Shown piece after piece: positions 9,142 to 16,467 of a stretch of DNA of 64,000 nt (position 1 is the stretch's first letter; every line of letters begins with the position of its first letter). The notes under the pieces were generated by a model. That model searched no databases and had not been told where the DNA came from. It saw nothing but the letters and a program-made list of their open reading frames with translations. The position numbers and the translations under genes were made by a program. This DNA is from an uncultured Collinsella sp. (GTDB lineage Bacteria; Actinomycetota; Coriobacteriia; Coriobacteriales; Coriobacteriaceae): the NCBI GenBank assembly GCA_900762015.1, contig CAAFEX010000038.1, positions 6,873-70,872 on the forward strand, written 5' to 3'.

Positions 9142-10489
9142 AGGCGGTGGCGCGGCCGAGCCAGTTGCCGCTGTGGTGGTAGATGGTGAACATCGTGGCG
9201 GTGATGAGCCAGGTTACGGGGTAAACCAACAGCAGGTGCTCAAGAGACGGATCGAACGGCATAATCGCAAACACCCAGATCACCCTGAGCACGACGGTGC
9301 CAAAAATCGTGAGCATCATGGGCTGCAAGCTCACACCGGCACCGCGAATAGAGCCCGATGCGTTTTCGATAATGGAGAAGATCGCGTAAAACGGCGCGAT
9401 AAAATGAAGAATCGTCGTGGTGTACGCCGAAATCGAAGCATCGTCGACAAACAGACGCGACAACGGACCCGAGAACACCAACAGCACAGCAGACAGGCCA
9501 CCAATGAGCATAAACGACAGCACGAGCGACGTATGGTAGCCCTTTCGCATGCGCTCGTAGTTGCGCGCGCCAAAGTTCTGTGCCGAGAACGTGGTGATCG
9601 AAACGCCAAGCGCCTCGGTAACCATCCAAACAATGCCATCTAAGCGGCCCGAAAGACCCCACGCCGTGGTGACATCGGCGCCAAACGAGTTGACTGACAC
9701 CTGAATCAAAACGTTGGAAATCGAATACGCAGCAGACTGAAAGCCAAGCGGCAGACCACACGAGATCATGGTCTTGCAAATGCCAGGATCAATGCCGAGT
9801 TTGGACAGTGAAAGCCGCCACGCACCCGGTGCGCGCATCATGCGAATCACGATCATCGTGGCGTTGGAGCAAATGGTCAGCGCCACCGCGATGCCGCAGC
9901 CCAGAGCCTCCATATGAAACACAGCAACGAAGATGACATCCAACACCGCATTAACAAGGCAGCCGGAAGCGATGATCACAGCAGGCCCGCGCGTGTCGCC
10001 CACGGCGCGCAGCAGTGCCGTTCCCATATTGAGCAGCAGCGCCGCAACCATGGCGGCAAAATAGCAACGAGCATAGGCCACGCCCTCGGCCAATAGTTCA
10101 TGCGGCGTGTTCATAAGCACCAGCATGGGCTCAACGAACACTATGCCAAGAATCGAGAAAACGACACCGCCCACCAGTGCGAGCGTCATGGCCGTATGGA
10201 CCGAACGACTCAGTCGCTCATCATCGCGCTGGCCAAAATACTGACCGGTAATGACCGCGCAGCCGGCGCCGACGCCAACGCAAAAACCAATGCAGAGCTC
10301 GGTGAGCACCATCGTGGCTTGAATGCCACCCAGTGCGAGCTTGCCGCCAAACTGACCAACAATATAGGTACCGATAAGCGTGTAGGCCTGCTGAAAAAAC
10401 GAACTAAAAAAGATGGGAACGCACAGCGAAAGCAGCTGCTGCCAAATAACACCCTGCGTTACATCGATAGCCGTAGATTTCTTAGCCAC
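9140..10489 (-). CDS. MATE family multidrug/sodium antiporter
   Basis: 449 residues with about twelve hydrophobic segments in two homologous halves, as expected of MATE efflux proteins (GVIWQQLLSLCVPIFFSS begins the first half; a similar SCGLPLGFQSAAYSISN begins the second). The family exports cationic drugs or metabolites using Na+ or H+ gradients; substrate unknown. The GTG at 10489 is preferred because GGGGAGGA lies 3-8 bases upstream; an in-frame start at 10522 has no such site. It is a single gene bounded by the hairpin at 9052. Confidence 0.93.
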   Translation of the reverse strand: MAKKSTAIDVTQGVIWQQLLSLCVPIFFSSFFQQAYTLIGTYIVGQFGGKLALGGIQATMVLTELCIGFCVGVGAGCAVITGQYFGQRDDERLSRSVHTAMTLALVGGVVFSILGIVFVEPMLVLMNTPHELLAEGVAYARCYFAAMVAALLLNMGTALLRAVGDTRGPAVIIASGCLVNAVLDVIFVAVFHMEALGCGIAVALTICSNATMIVIRMMRAPGAWRLSLSKLGIDPGICKTMISCGLPLGFQSAAYSISNVLIQVSVNSFGADVTTAWGLSGRLDGIVWMVTEALGVSITTFSAQNFGARNYERMRKGYHTSLVLSFMLIGGLSAVLLVFSGPLSRLFVDDASISAYTTTILHFIAPFYAIFSIIENASGSIRGAGVSLQPMMLTIFGTVVLRVIWVFAIMPFDPSLEHLLLVYPVTWLITATMFTIYHHSGNWLGRATA

Positions 10490-10611
10490 ACGTCCTCCCC
10501 AAAAGCGCACGTCAACCGACAAAACAGCTGATAATAGTTACACTCATGACCAGCCTAGCACCAAGCGAAGATTATAGAAACACCCCCGTGGCACGACTCG
10601 GTCACACCCGG

Positions 10612-11526
10612 CTAGTGATACAAACCTGGCTGGTAGTGATACTCATTGCTCACGTGCGGGCACAGCTGCCAAAAGGCGACGGCACTCGCCGCGGCCACGT
10701 TGAGCGAATCGACCCCGTGCGCCATCGGAATGCGCACAGCCCGGTCACAGCCCGAGATGGTCTTGGCGCCCAGGCCGGCACCCTCAGTGCCCATAAAGAT
10801 TGCCAGGCGGTCAATCTCCTGTAGCGCGGGATCGTCCAGCGACACCGAATCGTCCGTCAGCGCCATGGCGGCACACGAAAAACCGGCATCGTGCAGCGCC
10901 GTCAACCCGTCATGCGGCCACACGCGCGCCTCACTGCCAATACGCGTCCACGGCACCTGAAACACGGTTCCCATGCTCACGCGGGCCGAGCGACGGTACA
11001 GCGGGTCACAGCAAGTAGGGCTCACCAGAATGCCGTCGACATTGAGTGCGGCGGCCGAGCGGAAAATCGCGCCCACGTTCGTGTGGTCGACAATACCCTC
11101 GAGCACGCATACGCGCACCGGTCGCTCACCCGCCGTCTCGACGACGCCGCCCAAGAACTCATCAACCGGAATCTGTCGGGGGCGACGGAACGCCGCGAGC
11201 GCACCGCGCGTCACATTGAAGCCCGTCAACTGCTCCATGAGCTCCATGGAGGCCACGAACACAGGAACCGGGCCGGCGCCCTCGCGCACAACCAGGCGCT
11301 CAAACAGCGGCATCATCTGGTCGAGCCAGCGTTCGCCCAAAAGAAAGCTCACCGGCTCGTATCCGGCGCGCACTGCACGCTCGATGACCTTGGCACTCTC
11401 GGCGATAAAAATGCCCTTCTGCGGCTCCAGCACGCAGCGAAGCTCACGCTCGGTCAGTCGCACGTAGGCATCGAGCCGCTCGTCCTCGAGCGAATCGATT
11501 CGCAGCACCTCAACTGCATCAGTCAT
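10612..11526 (-). CDS. SpoU/TrmH-family RNA 2'-O-methyltransferase
   Basis: 304 residues: an N-terminal substrate-binding region followed by a SPOUT methyltransferase domain with all three motifs: NVGAIFRSA (150-158), FMGTEGAGL, and IPMAHGVDSLNVAAASAV near the C-terminus, which forms the trefoil knot that binds S-adenosylmethionine. The target could be tRNA or 23S rRNA. No partner gene is apparent. The 122 bases upstream (to the MATE start) contain no gene. Confidence 0.92.
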   Translation of the reverse strand: MTDAVEVLRIDSLEDERLDAYVRLTERELRCVLEPQKGIFIAESAKVIERAVRAGYEPVSFLLGERWLDQMMPLFERLVVREGAGPVPVFVASMELMEQLTGFNVTRGALAAFRRPRQIPVDEFLGGVVETAGERPVRVCVLEGIVDHTNVGAIFRSAAALNVDGILVSPTCCDPLYRRSARVSMGTVFQVPWTRIGSEARVWPHDGLTALHDAGFSCAAMALTDDSVSLDDPALQEIDRLAIFMGTEGAGLGAKTISGCDRAVRIPMAHGVDSLNVAAASAVAFWQLCPHVSNEYHYQPGLYH

Positions 11527-11572
11527 AGCAGCCTGCCCGCACCTTTCTTTACAGCAGATCTATACCAAACGA

Positions 11573-11592
11573 GGCGACGCTAAGCGCCGCCC
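11573..11592 (-). terminator. Possible weak terminator after folA
   Basis: GGCGACGC / GCGCCGCC stem (one mismatch) followed on the minus strand by TCGTTTGG. It lies about 45 bases after the folA stop. The T-run is poor, so this is tentative. Confidence 0.4.
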
Positions 11593-11635
11593 CATGCATT
11601 CAAATAACCCGATGATACCGTTCACGCCAGACGAT

Positions 11636-12154
11636 TTACGCCTCAACGCGACGATACGTCACGAACTCATAATCGAGACCCTCGTCACCCTCGCCCGCGG
11701 CAATCGTGGCAACACCGCCACGCCTCGCAATCTCCCACGCGGGATCGGCATCCAGATCGGGAAAGTACGTATCCACGTCATGCACGCAATGGTTATGCGT
11801 AACCTCGGCCTCGACGCAATACGGCAAGAACTGTCGATACACCTCGCCGCCGCCGATCACCCACGCAACGGGTTCATCGGCTACCGCGACGAGCGCTTCG
11901 TCAACGCCATGCACCACGTCGACACCCTCGGCAGCAAAGCTCTCGTCGCGGGTGAGCACGATATTACGGCGATTCTTGAGAGGACGCCCGCCGGGAAAAC
12001 TCAACAGCGTCTTGCGCCCCATAATGACCGGGCAACCCTTGGTGCATACCACAAAATGACGCATGTCGGCACGGTTGGACACGACCATGTCGCCCTCGCA
12101 CCCAATACCCCAGTCATCGCACACGGCGACAATGGCAGAAAGCTTACACGTCAT
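11636..12154 (-). CDS. folA: Dihydrofolate reductase
   Basis: 172 residues. The N-terminal strand LSAIVAVCDDWGIGCEGDM, the PVIMGRKTLLSF motif and the VIGGGEVYRQFLP NADPH-binding motif are typical DHFR signatures. It regenerates tetrahydrofolate from the dihydrofolate produced by ThyA, whose gene ends 10 bases upstream on the same strand, so the two form a thyA-folA operon. The ATG at 12154 is preferred because an AGGTGA site lies 5 bases before it; a GTG directly after the thyA stop (12163) is an alternative. Confidence 0.95.
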   Translation of the reverse strand: MTCKLSAIVAVCDDWGIGCEGDMVVSNRADMRHFVVCTKGCPVIMGRKTLLSFPGGRPLKNRRNIVLTRDESFAAEGVDVVHGVDEALVAVADEPVAWVIGGGEVYRQFLPYCVEAEVTHNHCVHDVDTYFPDLDADPAWEIARRGGVATIAAGEGDEGLDYEFVTYRRVEA

Positions 12155-12163
12155 GCGCGTCAC

Positions 12164-13012
12164 CTACACCGCGATGGGAATGTTCTTGACCTGCGGGCCG
12201 TGCTCGTAGCCCTCCACGATCAGGTCGTCGGTCGTAAACGCATAGAAATCGTGCACGTCGGGGTTCAGCGTTACCTTAGGCGCCGCAAACTGCGGGCGCT
12301 CGATAAGCTCACGGACGATATTGACATGACGGTCGTAAATGTGGGCATCGGCAATCACATGCAGCAGCTCACCGGGGATCATATCGACCGACTGCGCGAC
12401 CATCATCAGCAAGATGGCGTACTGACAAACGTTCCAGTTGTTCGCGGCCAAAATGTCCTGGCTGCGCTGGTTGAGAATCATGTTGAGTGTGGGCTTATCG
12501 TCCTGCGGGCGCTGCGTGACGCTATAGGTCACGCTGTAGGCGCACGGATACAGGTGCATCTCGGACAGGTCGCTAAACACATAGGTGTTCGTCATAATGC
12601 GGCGGCTGTACGGCGTGTGCTTAAGATCGTACAGCACGCGGTCCATCTGGTCGAAATCGCCCTCGGCATAATGGCTCTTCTGGCCAATCTGATACCCGTA
12701 GGCCTTGCCGATGGAGCCGGTCTCGTCGGCCCACTCGTCCCAAATATGGCTGTTGAGGTCATGGACGTTATTGGACTTCTTTTGATAGATCCACAGAATC
12801 TCGTCCATCGCAGACTTAAGCGCCGTGCGGCGCAGGGTAAGCGCGGGGAACTCCTCGCGCAGGTCGTAGCGCGCCGTGACGCCAAAGTTTTTTATGGTAT
12901 AGGCAGGGGTGCCATCCTCCCACACCGGACGGACCTTTTGGCCCTCGGTGGTGGTGCCATGGTCCAGAATATCGCGGCACATGGTTACAAACTGTTGATC
13001 AGCCTTGCTCAT
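12164..13012 (-). CDS. thyA: Thymidylate synthase, ThyA (B. subtilis ThyA/phi3T-like subgroup)
   Basis: 282 residues; converts dUMP to dTMP with methylene-tetrahydrofolate. The catalytic Cys lies in LYPCAYSVTYSV: the His that follows the Cys in E. coli ThyA is Ala here, as in the B. subtilis ThyA/phi3T type (PCVYE there). Also visible are NQRSQDI (phosphate and dUMP binding), NVCQYAIL and DAHIYDRHV. The start at 13012 has a GAGGGTCA site; a much longer in-frame reading upstream crosses the divergent regulatory region and is rejected. A TACAAT box at 13047-13052 may be its -10. Confidence 0.95.
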   Translation of the reverse strand: MSKADQQFVTMCRDILDHGTTTEGQKVRPVWEDGTPAYTIKNFGVTARYDLREEFPALTLRRTALKSAMDEILWIYQKKSNNVHDLNSHIWDEWADETGSIGKAYGYQIGQKSHYAEGDFDQMDRVLYDLKHTPYSRRIMTNTYVFSDLSEMHLYPCAYSVTYSVTQRPQDDKPTLNMILNQRSQDILAANNWNVCQYAILLMMVAQSVDMIPGELLHVIADAHIYDRHVNIVRELIERPQFAAPKVTLNPDVHDFYAFTTDDLIVEGYEHGPQVKNIPIAV

Positions 13013-13096
13013 TGACCCTCCTGTCAGTCGCCTACAAGCGAGATTCATTGTAGCCCAGGCGCACGCAGCCCCACAGCCCAAACATAAGCCCTCATT

Positions 13097-13114
13097 TTCT
13101 GACATATGCCAGAA
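13097..13114. promoter_or_regulatory. Upstream palindromic operator candidate of the DUF134 gene
   Basis: TTCTGACATATGCCAGAA is an 18-bp palindrome with one mismatched pair. Its core TGACATATG recurs at 13153. The two centres are about 53 bases apart, close to five helical turns. It lies about 28 bases upstream of the putative -10 and 85 bases upstream of thyA. Confidence 0.6.
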
Positions 13115-13119
13115 ATTCA

Positions 13120-13147
13120 TTGCGCAAATCTGAACGTTCGCTATTCT
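13120..13147 (+). promoter_or_regulatory. Putative promoter of the DUF134/NifX fusion gene
   Basis: TTGCGC (13120-13125), 16-base spacer, TATTCT (13142-13147). The second palindrome begins 5 bases after the -10, where a bound regulator would block transcription. Confidence 0.5.
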
Positions 13148-13152
13148 ATTGT

Positions 13153-13165
13153 TGACATATGTCAG
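13153..13165. promoter_or_regulatory. Promoter-proximal palindromic operator candidate
   Basis: TGACATATGTCA is a perfect 12-bp palindrome matching the core of the site at 13097. It lies between the putative -10 and the AAGGAG ribosome binding site, a classical repressor position. Confidence 0.6.
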
Positions 13166-13178
13166 ATAAGGAGTGCAC

Positions 13179-13943
13179 ATGGCAGGAAGACGCGAGAAAC
13201 TGCGCCGCGTCGGGATCATCCCCGAATATCGCGGTTTTACCCCCGATGGCCTGGCGAGCGGCGATGCCATCGATATGACAGTCGACGAGCTCGAAGTGCT
13301 GCGCCTGTGCGATTTGGAAGGCCTTAACCAAGAGGCAGTCGCCCAGCACATGGGCATTGCCCGCGCCACGGTGGCGGCAATCTGCAGCCGCGCGCATCGC
13401 AAGGTGGCAAACGCGCTGGTCAATGGACGGGCGATCGTCATCGAAGGTGGCAACATCGCGTACTCCCCCATCACCACGACAACGGCCGCATGGCCAGCAA
13501 AGGAGGTCGACACCGTGAGGGTGGCAACGACGTACGACAACGGCAACATCTTTATGCACTTTGGCCGCAGCGAACAGTTCAAGATCTACGACATCCAGGA
13601 TGGCAAGGTGCTCAACGAGCAGGTCGTGGGCACCGGCGGCACTGGTCACGGTGCATTGGCGGGTCTGCTTGCCAACAGTGACGTTGACACGCTCATCTGC
13701 GGCGGTATCGGCGGCGGCGCCATCAACGCACTTGCCCAGGCCGGCATCACGGTCTATGCAGGCGCCCAGGGCAGCTGCGACGCCTGCGTCGAGGCACTCA
13801 TTGCCGGCACGCTCGCACAGACCGGCGAGGCCACCTGCGACTGTCATGGTCACGACCACGAGCACACCCACGAGCATGGCGAATCCTGCGGCTGCCATGA
13901 CCATCACGACCACGAAGGCCACGAGGGCTGCGGCTGCCACTAA
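13179..13943 (+). CDS. DUF134 helix-turn-helix / NifX-NifB (dinitrogenase FeMo-cofactor-type) fusion with His/Cys-rich tail
   Basis: 254 residues in three parts. Residues 1-95 are DUF134, with a sigma-region-4-like HTH (LNQEAVAQHMGIARATVAAICSR is its core). Residues 110-215 are a NifX/NifB C-terminal-like domain (ATTYDNGNIFMHFGRSEQF and the GGIGGGAINAL loop), a fold that binds iron-sulfur or iron-molybdenum clusters in nitrogenase maturation. The last 35 residues are His/Cys-rich (repeated HDH, CGCH), suggesting metal binding. No nif genes are seen here, so it is more likely a metal- or cluster-sensing regulator. The start has AAGGAG 5 bases upstream. Twin palindromes overlap its promoter region. 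Confidence 0.88.
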   Translation: MAGRREKLRRVGIIPEYRGFTPDGLASGDAIDMTVDELEVLRLCDLEGLNQEAVAQHMGIARATVAAICSRAHRKVANALVNGRAIVIEGGNIAYSPITTTTAAWPAKEVDTVRVATTYDNGNIFMHFGRSEQFKIYDIQDGKVLNEQVVGTGGTGHGALAGLLANSDVDTLICGGIGGGAINALAQAGITVYAGAQGSCDACVEALIAGTLAQTGEATCDCHGHDHEHTHEHGESCGCHDHHDHEGHEGCGCH

Positions 13944-14006
13944 CGGCACGGCACCGCGAACTCGGGGCGCGACACTGAACGCAACCCGACAATCAAAGCC
14001 AACAGC

Positions 14007-14039
14007 AAAGGCCACCCGGTAGCTACCGAGTGGCCTTTG
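14007..14039. terminator. Bidirectional terminator between DUF134 gene and ffh
   Basis: Stem AAAGGCCACCCGGTAG / CTACCGAGTGGCCTTT, nearly perfect and almost loopless, between two convergent genes. It has no GGGAC core, unlike the other convergent-gap hairpins. Confidence 0.75.
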
Positions 14040-14063
14040 CCATATCAAGCTGGAATTACAGCA

Positions 14064-15539
14064 CTATTTCTTATTACGCATCTGCGCTTCCATCTGGCGC
14101 AGCAGGTCCATATCGGACTTGGGGCCGCCCGTTCCCAGGCCGCCCATGCCGCCCAGGCCCATGGCATCCAGACCGGGAATATTGGGCATGCGCATCTTTT
14201 TGCCCTTTTTGCCCTTCTTGCCCTTCTTGCCGCCGGTCTGTGCCTGATTGGCCATCGTGCGCATGCGGCCCATCATCTTGTTCATCTCTCCCCACTGCTT
14301 CATAAGGCTATTGACCTCGGTGGGGGTCACACCAGCGCCCTTGGCAATGCGGGCACGGCGCTGACCGTTGATGATGGAAGGACGCAGGCGCTCCTCCTTG
14401 GTCATCGACATGATAATGGCCTCGTTCTTATCGAAGATGCCCTCGTCCAGGTTGCCACCCATCTGGTTGAGCGCACGCTGGCCGCCGGGGAGCATGCCCA
14501 GGATGCCCTTCATGCCGCCCATCTTCTTGACGGCCCTCATCTGGTCGAGCATGTCGTTCATGGTAAAGCCCTCGCGCAGCATACGCTCGGCAGCCTCGAG
14601 CTGCTCGGCGTCGGCCGCCTCCTGGGCCTTCTCGATGATGCCGACAACATCGCCCATGCCCAAGATTCGCTTGGCCATGCGGTCGGGGTAGAAGGGCTCC
14701 AGTGAATCGGGTTTCTCGCCCATGCTGACGAACTTAATGGGCTTACCGGTCACCTGGCGCACAGATAGCGCGCCGCCGCCACGAGCGTCACCGTCGAGCT
14801 TGGAGATGATCACGCCGTCAAAGTCGGTGCGCTCGGCGAAGGTCGAGACAACGTTGACGATATCCTGGCCGGTCATGGCATCGACGACCATCAGCACCTG
14901 ATCGGGTTTAACGGCCTTCTTGATGTCCACGGCTTCCTGCATCATCTGCTCGTCGATCTGCAAACGACCGGCGGTATCGACGATGACCACGTCACGCAGG
15001 TGGTCGACGGCCTCCTGAATGGCGCCCTTGGCGATATCGACCGGGTGCTCACCATCGCCACGGAAGACTGGTACGCCGATCTCTCCACCGAGTGTGGCCA
15101 ACTGGTCGGCAGCGGCAGGACGGTAGACGTCGCACGCGGCGAGCAGCGGCGAGCGGCCCTGCTTCTTGAGCAGGTAGGCCAGCTTTACGGCCGCCGTAGT
15201 CTTACCGGAGCCCTGCAGGCCCACGAGCATGATGACATTGGGAATGCGGTTACTAAAGACGAGCTTGCTCTCGGTGGAGCCGAGCATCTCGGTGAGCTCG
15301 TCGAGCACGATCTTGACGACGTTTTGCGCCGGCGACAGCGACTCCATGACCTCGGCGGTCATGCAGCGCTCCTTGGTCTTGGCGACGAACTCCTTGACGA
15401 CCTTGAAGTTGACGTCGGCCTCGAGCAGCGCCATGCGAATGTCGCGCATGGCCGAGGTGATATCGGCCTCGGTCAGCTTGCCCTTGCCGCGCAGGCGGTC
15501 AAATGTGTCGTTGAGGCGATCGCTCAGGGAATCAAACAC
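14064..15539 (-). CDS. ffh: Signal recognition particle protein Ffh (SRP54)
   Basis: 491 residues: N domain, G domain with the P-loop GLQGSGKTTAAVKLA, DTAGRL (G3), SKLDGDARGGG, and a Met-rich M domain that binds SRP RNA and signal peptides. The C-terminus is a Gly/Met/Lys-rich tail (GGKKGKKGKKGKKMRMP). It delivers ribosomes making membrane proteins to FtsY, encoded just upstream with a 10-base gap. The genes smc, ftsY and ffh appear co-transcribed. Confidence 0.97.
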   Translation of the reverse strand: MFDSLSDRLNDTFDRLRGKGKLTEADITSAMRDIRMALLEADVNFKVVKEFVAKTKERCMTAEVMESLSPAQNVVKIVLDELTEMLGSTESKLVFSNRIPNVIMLVGLQGSGKTTAAVKLAYLLKKQGRSPLLAACDVYRPAAADQLATLGGEIGVPVFRGDGEHPVDIAKGAIQEAVDHLRDVVIVDTAGRLQIDEQMMQEAVDIKKAVKPDQVLMVVDAMTGQDIVNVVSTFAERTDFDGVIISKLDGDARGGGALSVRQVTGKPIKFVSMGEKPDSLEPFYPDRMAKRILGMGDVVGIIEKAQEAADAEQLEAAERMLREGFTMNDMLDQMRAVKKMGGMKGILGMLPGGQRALNQMGGNLDEGIFDKNEAIIMSMTKEERLRPSIINGQRRARIAKGAGVTPTEVNSLMKQWGEMNKMMGRMRTMANQAQTGGKKGKKGKKGKKMRMPNIPGLDAMGLGGMGGLGTGGPKSDMDLLRQMEAQMRNKK

Positions 15540-15549
15540 TAGTCACTCC

Positions 15550-16467
15550 TTAATTGGACTCGCCCACCAGGGCGCGGCAGAAATCTTTGGCATTGAACTC
15601 CTGCAGATCATCGACCTGCTCGCCCACGCCCACGCGCAGGATCGGGAGCTTGAGCTTCTCGGCCACGGCCATGGCGATACCGCCCTTAGCCGTGCCGTCG
15701 AGCTTAGTCATGATAATACCGTCCAGGCCCAGTGCCTCGTTAAACTCGAGCGCCTGGTTCAGACCGTTCTGGCCGGTGGCGGCATCGATCACGAGCACGA
15801 CTGAGACGGGCATGGGGCCGGCGGCCATATTGGCGGCGCGCTTACGCGTCACGTTAACCACCTTGGCAAGCTCGCGCATGAGCTCGGGGCTCGTGTGCAG
15901 ACGACCGGCAGTGTCGATCAGCACCAGGTCGCTGCCGCGCTTGTCGGCCTCGTCGAGCACGTCGTAGCAAACACTTGCCGGGTCGGAGCCGCGGTCGCGC
16001 TTGATGACGGGGACGCCAGCACGCTGGCCCCACACATCGAGCTGCTCGATGGCGGCGGCGCGGAACGTATCGGCAGAGCCGATCACGACGTTCTTGCCGC
16101 GGGCGGCCATGGCGCTCGCGATCTTACCGACCGTCGTGGTCTTGCCGGCACCGTTAATGCCCACAAACAGCACGCAGCTCGGCGTATCGGAGAACGGATC
16201 GCGCTCGATGGGCACAAAGTGCTGCTCAAGCTGCTCGGCCAGGGCGCGACGGAGTTGCGGGGCGGTCTTGAGGTTCTTCTTGGCCGCGGCATCGCGCAGG
16301 TCATCGGACACCTTGATCGCGACCTCGGCACCCATGTCACCCATGACGAGAGTGTCCTCTAGGTCCTCCCAAAAATCCTCGTCGACCTCGCCGCCAAAGT
16401 AAAAGACCTCGTTGAGGGCCTCGCGACTGCGCTCAAGTCCGCGCGAGAGAGCGTCAAAGAATCCCAT
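15550..16467 (-). CDS. ftsY: Signal recognition particle receptor FtsY
   Basis: 305 residues with a short N-terminus (no long acidic A domain), then the NG GTPase domains: GINGAGKTTTVGKIA (P-loop), DTAGRLHTSPELM, TKLDGTAKGGI and the C-terminal FRALVGE-like end. It docks the SRP-ribosome complex at the membrane. Its ATG overlaps the smc stop codon (TAATG), implying translational coupling. Confidence 0.97.
   Translation of the reverse strand: MGFFDALSRGLERSREALNEVFYFGGEVDEDFWEDLEDTLVMGDMGAEVAIKVSDDLRDAAAKKNLKTAPQLRRALAEQLEQHFVPIERDPFSDTPSCVLFVGINGAGKTTTVGKIASAMAARGKNVVIGSADTFRAAAIEQLDVWGQRAGVPVIKRDRGSDPASVCYDVLDEADKRGSDLVLIDTAGRLHTSPELMRELAKVVNVTRKRAANMAAGPMPVSVVLVIDAATGQNGLNQALEFNEALGLDGIIMTKLDGTAKGGIAMAVAEKLKLPILRVGVGEQVDDLQEFNAKDFCRALVGESN

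Noticed and set aside
13013..13582. In-frame 190-residue extension upstream of thyA
   Set aside because: It crosses the divergent DUF134 gene and its operators, and the ATG at 13012 has a proper RBS and gives the family length.
13773..13943. Possible nitrogen-fixation locus because of the NifX-like domain
   Set aside because: No nifHDK, nifB or other nitrogenase genes are nearby, and NifX/NifB-type domains are common in non-fixing anaerobes.
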